A DNA stretch of 37,145 nt from Clostridiales bacterium (GTDB lineage: Bacteria; Bacillota; Clostridia; Oscillospirales; CAG-272). The stretch is from NCBI GenBank assembly GCA_004554105.1, contig SFNW01000002.1:1-37145 (forward strand). The letters are read 5' to 3'. Position numbers and translations under genes: made by a program. Shown here piece after piece: positions 32,673 to 37,145 of the stretch (position 1 is the stretch's first letter; each line of letters begins with the position of its first letter). Below the pieces are notes generated by a model. It ran no database searches and was not told the DNA's origin. It worked only from the letters and a program-made list of their open reading frames with translations.

Positions 32673-33763
32673 TGATTTGCTCCGTTTTCTTCAAATACCG
32701 CATCGAGCGCGTCAAACAGCGCCGTCCGGCTTGCCTCCGCTTCGACGAGGAAAGCGTCGCATTTTTTTGCGAGCTCCTCAGGGCGCAGCGAATGATACCA
32801 GGCGTACAGGCGGTCGCCGAGATTCTCATACTCCTCGCCGTGCATGACAAACGCAATGCCGCACCGCTCCGCCGTCTCCTTCGTGTACGTGCCGTCAAAC
32901 ACGAGAATCGGAATATGCAGTCCGATGGCGTAGTAGAGCTTAATCGAGAGCGCTGTGTCGAAATGCCGGTCGTTATAGCCGTAAAGATTGTAAAGCACGT
33001 CGGCGTCGTTCAGATACTTCGCCGTATCGGTCATCGGGAAGCGCCCGTAGGTCTTGACATTCGAAATGTTCTTTCCCTCAATATAGCGGTCGATGTCCTC
33101 CGAGCCGATGCCTGCGAAAACCATCTCAAACCGTTTGTCGCCCGCGAGCGCGTCAATCATCTTGAACGCATAAGGCAGGCGGCTGATCAGCCCGATATAG
33201 AGAATGCGAATCGGCTCGTCCTCGCCGCGCAGCCGCGACACGGGCTTCAATTCCCGCATCACGGCGGGATTGAGGCTGTGCATGACCAACGCGTTGCCCT
33301 TCGGCAGATGGTCAAGGTACGCCGCCGAGGAGACCGTGAAGAACCGCGCGTGCGAAATCGCGATTTTCAGCCGATGCCACACGGGCGGCACATGGTTGTA
33401 AAAATAGTCGCGAATATTGACGCAATAGCGTCTGGGCATCTGCGTTGCCACGACGTCGGCGAACAAAAACGAGGTAAACTCGCCCCAGACCACCGCAAAG
33501 TCGTAGTGATTTTCTTCAAGAATGCGGCGGACATGCCCGCGCATCTTCCAGTAATGACACAGTTTTTTCGGAAAGGGCGCAGTCTCGTACCCCTCAACGT
33601 GGTAGGGGTAATAGTTCTTCGCGTGAAAGGGCGATGCGTCCTTGTATTTGTCGACGTAGATAATGTCGTATTCAATCTCGTGCGTGTCGAAATACTGCGT
33701 GTACAGAGACACCATGCTCATCCGTGAGAGATCGACCGCGCCGATGATGACCGCTTTTTTCAT
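32669..33763 (-). CDS. Glycosyltransferase (GT-B fold)
   Basis: This 364-residue transferase has the family features PIRILYIGLISRLPYAFKMID at the start of the second Rossmann domain and ALSIKLYYAIGLHIPILVF in the donor site. The N-terminal half is less typical of GT4 (MKKAVIIGAVDLSRMSMVSL). It probably adds one sugar of the repeat unit. It is joined to the neighbouring genes by ATGA overlaps on both sides. Acceptor and donor cannot be read from the sequence. Confidence 0.8.
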   Translation of the reverse strand: MKKAVIIGAVDLSRMSMVSLYTQYFDTHEIEYDIIYVDKYKDASPFHAKNYYPYHVEGYETAPFPKKLCHYWKMRGHVRRILEENHYDFAVVWGEFTSFLFADVVATQMPRRYCVNIRDYFYNHVPPVWHRLKIAISHARFFTVSSAAYLDHLPKGNALVMHSLNPAVMRELKPVSRLRGEDEPIRILYIGLISRLPYAFKMIDALAGDKRFEMVFAGIGSEDIDRYIEGKNISNVKTYGRFPMTDTAKYLNDADVLYNLYGYNDRHFDTALSIKLYYAIGLHIPILVFDGTYTKETAERCGIAFVMHGEEYENLGDRLYAWYHSLRPEELAKKCDAFLVEAEASRTALFDALDAVFEENGANQ

Positions 33764-34956
33764 TTCTGCATTCTCCCGATTGCACTTTCAACAATCCCGA
33801 CGGCAATGTCCGCCGAAAAGCTGTTTTCAAGCAGGGCTTTGGCGTTTTTACTCATGGTCTGCCGCGTTTCGCCGTCCATCATGCGGCGCACCGCCGCGCA
33901 GAACGCCTCGGTATCGCCGCTCGGCACCGCAATGCCCGCGCCGCCGTCGTCAATCAGCTTGCCCGCATCGGTCGCGCCGTCCACGCAGGCAATAATCGGA
34001 ATTTCAGCGTTCAGATAGGTATTCAGCTTACCCGGCACATTCGGCACGGTGTAATTGCGGTAGAGAAAAATCATGCCGCAGTCGCAGACCGCCGCAAGCC
34101 GCAGAAACGCGGTGTACCGCAGCCCGTCCCGAAACTGCACGCTGTCAAGCCCCGCGAGCGCATTTTTCGCCTTGGCATACTCCGTGCCCGAGCCGAGCAT
34201 GAGAAAATAGGTTCCCTCGATTGCGGCGGCGGCGCGGATGCAGGCGACCATGTCGTCAATGCCCTGCGAAACGCCGAAGTTGCCGCCGTAGAGAAAGACG
34301 GTCTTGTCCGTCGGCACGCCGAAGGAAGCAAGTATTTCGTCCCGCTTCGTCTTATCCACCGCGCGGACCGTCTCGCAGTGCGGGCAAACCTCGCATTTCG
34401 TCACACAGTCGGGATAGAAGCGCTCAACATAGCGAATGCCGCCAGGCGAGCTTGCGCCGATGACGTCGGCGGCGCGCATCATGCGCCGCTCGACAAAACG
34501 CAGGCATTTGGACACAATGCCGTTCGGCGACATGGCGCCGAGGTCGATCGGGTCCTGCGGCCAGTATTCCTTGAGCAGCAGATATTCGAGCGCGTGCGTC
34601 TTTTTCGCCAGCCGCTGCACCGCAAAGCACATCAGCGTGGAAGAAACCGACCACACCACGGTGTCAAAACGCTGCTTTTTCAAATATTTTCCCGCGGCAC
34701 GGGAAATATGGAAATTTGCCGTAACCGAGGAAATGACCTTCTGATACTTGTTTGTTTTTTGGATGTTTCCGCAGCGGACGGTCAAATAGCGAACGCCGTT
34801 TTCCTCGCGGTACGAGGTCGGGATGCCGTTCCGCTTCTCGCAGAGCGCCAGCACCGTGACGTCATGCCCGCGCCGCGCAGCCGCGTCGATAAAATCCGAA
34901 TGCATCGTCGGCTCGCCGCCCGCAGACCAAACCGCCGTGACATAAAGAATCTTCAT
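33760..34956 (-). CDS. Glycosyltransferase (GT4 family)
   Basis: This 398-residue GT-B transferase begins MKILYVTAVWSAGGEPTMHS and carries FLYGGNFGVSQGIDDMVACI and the donor-site segment NVPGKLNTYLNAEIPIIACVD, typical of GT4. The ATG at 34956 makes the common 4-bp ATGA overlap with the WbqC stop codon; the longer extension lies inside the WbqC gene in another frame. It likely transfers the second sugar of the repeat unit. It is one of three transferases plus one initiating enzyme in the locus. Confidence 0.88.
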   Translation of the reverse strand: MKILYVTAVWSAGGEPTMHSDFIDAAARRGHDVTVLALCEKRNGIPTSYREENGVRYLTVRCGNIQKTNKYQKVISSVTANFHISRAAGKYLKKQRFDTVVWSVSSTLMCFAVQRLAKKTHALEYLLLKEYWPQDPIDLGAMSPNGIVSKCLRFVERRMMRAADVIGASSPGGIRYVERFYPDCVTKCEVCPHCETVRAVDKTKRDEILASFGVPTDKTVFLYGGNFGVSQGIDDMVACIRAAAAIEGTYFLMLGSGTEYAKAKNALAGLDSVQFRDGLRYTAFLRLAAVCDCGMIFLYRNYTVPNVPGKLNTYLNAEIPIIACVDGATDAGKLIDDGGAGIAVPSGDTEAFCAAVRRMMDGETRQTMSKNAKALLENSFSADIAVGIVESAIGRMQK

Positions 34957-35663
34957 ACGCTTGCCTCTCGGTTGATTTCCGTGACCTTGGCTTCCACCGT
35001 CTCCCAATCGAAGCCGCAATTGAACACATAGTCGAGCACCGACATACACGGCGCAAAGCCGACTTTCTGCCAAAGCTGCGGATAGGTAATGGGCTTATAG
35101 TCAAGGTAGGTGAGCTTCAGCCCCTTATCTGTAAAATGCGACTCGGTCTGATAGGCGCGTGCGCCGTTGCCCGACAGGTATTCGTCCGCGCCGAGCGCAA
35201 GGCAGATGTCGATGACGCGCTCCTCACGTGCCGTGGAAATGTCCATGTCCGAGGAACGCACCATCGGCGTCCGAATGCCGAAGCCGTCGCAGAGGAAACG
35301 GTTAATCGCCATGTTCAGCTCCGCGATATTCGGGTAACCCGCGGTCAGCACTTCGCTGTAGCCGTCAAATACCTCTGCAAAGTGCGCCGCCTTTTTATAG
35401 TTCATCTCGATGGTTTTCAGGTGCTTTTCCCGCCAGCCGAGTTCGTCCTTGGTGCGCACGTCGATAATGCGGTCGCCGAGATGCTGTTCGACCGGAACCT
35501 TCAGACGGAACGGACCGTTTGCAGTCTTGATGACGTTGGCGTTATGGTCCGCTTCGTTGGAATACTGCGCATCGTCCAAATAGACGAATTTGTCGCTGTG
35601 CGCGATTTTATAGTAAAGTCCGAGCCACGGAATGTAGTCGGGCTGATGAATCGCAACGATCAC
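34953..35663 (-). CDS. WbqC family protein
   Basis: This 236-residue protein has the WbqC signature MIVAIHQPDYIPWLGLYYKI at its start, FVYLDDAQYSNEADHNANVI, and DISTAREERVIDICLALGAD. Members occur in O-antigen and capsule loci, but I do not know of an agreed biochemical role, so none is claimed. It overlaps the sugar transferase gene upstream and the glycosyltransferase gene downstream by 4 bp each, so it belongs to the operon. No membrane helix or signal peptide is seen. Confidence 0.85.
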   Translation of the reverse strand: MIVAIHQPDYIPWLGLYYKIAHSDKFVYLDDAQYSNEADHNANVIKTANGPFRLKVPVEQHLGDRIIDVRTKDELGWREKHLKTIEMNYKKAAHFAEVFDGYSEVLTAGYPNIAELNMAINRFLCDGFGIRTPMVRSSDMDISTAREERVIDICLALGADEYLSGNGARAYQTESHFTDKGLKLTYLDYKPITYPQLWQKVGFAPCMSVLDYVFNCGFDWETVEAKVTEINREASV

Positions 35664-36337
35664 TTGGTCTTCACCTCTTCCTTCGACGTATCGGCTGCCT
35701 GCGCATCGGCAGACGGCACCTCAAGCTCGGCGTCCTCCGACGCAGGCGCTTCGTGGTAGACCGATTTCATCTGCAAAACCGTAAAGAACGTTCCGAAAAA
35801 GATGGCGACGTCGCTGCCGAAGCGGATATGACCGACATAGTCGACGTCCATCTCCATATGCTTTTCAAAGGTGACGTCCGCGCGGTATTTCACGTCGACC
35901 GAGCAAAACATCCCCGGCAAAACGTCAAAGCGCGGACGGTAAGCCTCGGGATAGTCCGCATAGCGGTACGGTGTCCCGTCCAGCAGCGGACGCGGTCCGA
36001 TAATCGCCATATCGCCCTTGATAATGTTGATGAGCTGCGGAAACTCGTCCAGGCTGGTCTTGCGCAAAAAGCCGCCTACGCGGGTGATGCGCGGGTCGCC
36101 CTCGTATGTATCCACGCCGGCACCGATATGAATCGCGCCGACCACCATCGTTCGGAACTTATATATCTTAAAAATCCGTCCGTTCTTTCCGAGCCGTTCC
36201 TGCACAAAAAAGACGGGACCCTTGGAGTCGAGCGGAATCACCACGGCAAGAATCAAAAACACGGGCGACAGCAAAACCAGCGCAATGCAGGCGAGCGTCG
36301 TGTCGATGACGCGCTTCAAACATTTCCGATACATCAC
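35660..36337 (-). CDS. Initiating sugar-phosphate transferase
   Basis: This 225-residue monotopic enzyme of the bacterial sugar transferase family (WcaJ/PglC-type) moves a sugar phosphate from a UDP-sugar to undecaprenyl phosphate, starting the repeat unit. One N-terminal membrane helix (about residues 12-35) is followed by FKIYKFRTM, the conserved SLDEFPQLINIIKGDMAIIG with the catalytic Asp-Glu, and GPRPL. The core ends near residue 190. A further 30-residue acidic tail rich in Glu, Asp, Ala and Ser is not typical. The gene starts 4 bp inside the PIG-L gene. It is the only such enzyme in the window. Confidence 0.92.
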   Translation of the reverse strand: MMYRKCLKRVIDTTLACIALVLLSPVFLILAVVIPLDSKGPVFFVQERLGKNGRIFKIYKFRTMVVGAIHIGAGVDTYEGDPRITRVGGFLRKTSLDEFPQLINIIKGDMAIIGPRPLLDGTPYRYADYPEAYRPRFDVLPGMFCSVDVKYRADVTFEKHMEMDVDYVGHIRFGSDVAIFFGTFFTVLQMKSVYHEAPASEDAELEVPSADAQAADTSKEEVKTK

Positions 36338-36996
36338 TTAATCTCTCTTATCAGCATAAAGGCTTCGGCAGCGTCTCGCGCAACCGTCGCGCCCCTGAAT
36401 TTCGCGAGCGCCTCGAGCGCGCCGAGCGAGCGCGCCGCCGGAAACGGCGCAAGTTGGCTTTCGAACGTCCGCATTGCGTCGAGTTTGGCGGCAAGAAAGC
36501 CGCTGATGTCCTCGTAAACATTCGGGATAAACTCGTTTTGCACGCTCGGGATGTTCCAGCCGGTCTCGGAGAGCGTCTCATAAGCGTACACGCGCGCAGG
36601 CGCGTCCTTGCCGCGCGGGCGCAGCGCCACCATGCAGGCGTCGGCGACCATCTGATGATCGAGCTGCATATCGCCGCGATGCGGAATATACACCTCGTCG
36701 GGGCAGAGCCGCCGCACGAGCTCGGCAATTTTTCCGTTGAATTCATGCCGCGGCACGGTCTCTAACATCACTGCGGGAAAATCGAGAAACACCGTCTCTT
36801 TAACGCCGAGCGCCGTATGAGCAGTGCTCGCCTCGCGCCTGCCCTGCTCGATAAACGCAGGGTCAAAAAGCGGCCTCCCGCCCTTGGTGACGATACAGAC
36901 ATAAACCTCGTCGCCCGAGGCGGCGCGCTTTGCAATCGTACCGCCGCAGCCCAGCACCTCGTCGTCGGGATGCGGGGCAAATACCAATACTCGCAC
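36334..36996 (-). CDS. PIG-L/LmbE family deacetylase
   Basis: This 220-residue zinc-dependent N-deacetylase removes acetyl groups from N-acetylated sugars. The metal motif FAPHPDDEVLGCGG lies at residues 6-19 (His9, Asp11, Asp12), and the second zinc ligand region is HRGDMQLDHQM. The GTG at 36996 is the preferred start: AGGAG is seven bases upstream, and the family motif would otherwise follow a long non-homologous extension. It lies between an acyltransferase and the initiating transferase, so it may deacetylate a UDP-linked or lipid-linked amino sugar that is then re-acylated. Confidence 0.88.
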   Translation of the reverse strand: MRVLVFAPHPDDEVLGCGGTIAKRAASGDEVYVCIVTKGGRPLFDPAFIEQGRREASTAHTALGVKETVFLDFPAVMLETVPRHEFNGKIAELVRRLCPDEVYIPHRGDMQLDHQMVADACMVALRPRGKDAPARVYAYETLSETGWNIPSVQNEFIPNVYEDISGFLAAKLDAMRTFESQLAPFPAARSLGALEALAKFRGATVARDAAEAFMLIREIK

Positions 36997-37046
36997 CTTG
37001 TTTCTCCTTTTTCGGAATCTGTTGAATCTGAAGCCGCAGGCAGCCG

Positions 37047-37145
37047 TCAGCGTATCCGCGCGGCGGGTACGCCGACATAAGTCCCCGGCTCCGTAATATC
37101 GCGGACGACCACCGCGCCCGCGCCGATCATGCAGCCGCCGCACAC
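37047..37145 (-). CDS. Hexapeptide-repeat acyltransferase, C-terminal fragment (cut by window edge)
   Basis: The last 32 residues of a minus-strand gene are visible, ending GAGAVVVRDITEPGTYVGVP and then AARIR before the TGA. The [V/I]GAGAVVxxDI...YVGVPA pattern is the C-terminal end of left-handed beta-helix acetyltransferases of the NeuD/PglD/WbbJ kind. The rest lies beyond position 37145. It stops 51 bp before the PIG-L start codon, so it is probably the preceding gene of the same operon. Confidence 0.75.
   Translation of the reverse strand: MCGGCMIGAGAVVVRDITEPGTYVGVPAARIR

Noticed and set aside
34957..35073. N-terminal extension of the glycosyltransferase at 33760
   Set aside because: It overlaps WbqC in another frame and lacks family sequence; the ATGA overlap start at 34956 is standard for this operon.
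1..37145. tRNA, rRNA, prophage or replication origin
   Set aside because: I found no cloverleaf, rRNA segment, phage structural gene or DnaA-box cluster on either strand.

Overview
The window looks like a chromosomal segment of an anaerobic, Gram-positive, probably gut-associated Clostridia bacterium, perhaps in or near the Oscillospirales. The lines of evidence are a MecA-type adaptor, the oxygen-sensitive ribonucleotide reductase pair NrdD/NrdG behind NrdR boxes, rubrerythrin, a radical SAM enzyme, BMP-type nucleoside uptake, strong sigma-A promoters, a G+C-rich composition, and several short hairpin repeats of the kind common in gut Firmicutes. The lineage is inferred; no rRNA or tRNA gene is visible.

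Positions 1-9700 hold small housekeeping or stress units. On the minus strand are a Kef-type cation/proton antiporter, mecA and a B12-domain radical SAM protein. On the plus strand are an inositol-monophosphatase-family enzyme, an unrecognised four-helix membrane protein and rubrerythrin. Back on the minus strand, a divergent acetate-kinase-family protein overlaps a DUF2877 (AllH-like) gene. A regulator with a periplasmic-binding-protein-like sensor and a C-terminal LuxR-type helix-turn-helix follows. Hairpin repeats lie in the gaps.

Positions 9700-22200 are all plus strand. They hold an orphan solute-binding lipoprotein divergent from that regulator, a MATE exporter behind a perfect TTGACA-17-TATAAT promoter, and the nrdD-nrdG-dut nucleotide operon. 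Next comes a complete nucleoside uptake and salvage unit: BMP lipoprotein, ABC ATPase, two permeases and uridine kinase. The nucleotide theme runs across this half: deoxynucleotide synthesis, dUTP clean-up, nucleoside import and phosphorylation.

A 192-bp insertion-sequence remnant (22202-22393), with about 20-bp terminal inverted repeats and a transposase C-terminus, marks the junction with the last block. From 22441 to the right edge lies one tightly packed minus-strand operon for a Wzx/Wzy-type surface polysaccharide. In transcription order it encodes a hexapeptide acyltransferase (cut by the window edge), PIG-L deacetylase, initiating sugar-phosphate transferase, WbqC, three glycosyltransferases, Wzy polymerase, pyruvyl transferase, Wzx flippase, an alpha/beta hydrolase, a UDP-HexNAc 6-dehydrogenase, and a CapE/RmlD-like/CapG trio that should make a UDP-linked N-acetyl-L-6-deoxyhexosamine. 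The reductase of the trio is RmlD-sized and lacks the CapF cupin domain, which favours L-QuiNAc over L-FucNAc.

The most unusual items are the AckA-like kinase with replaced active-site residues coupled to a solitary DUF2877 gene, the reversed-architecture regulator facing an orphan binding protein, and the hairpin-repeat families, one copy of which sits in a 5' leader.
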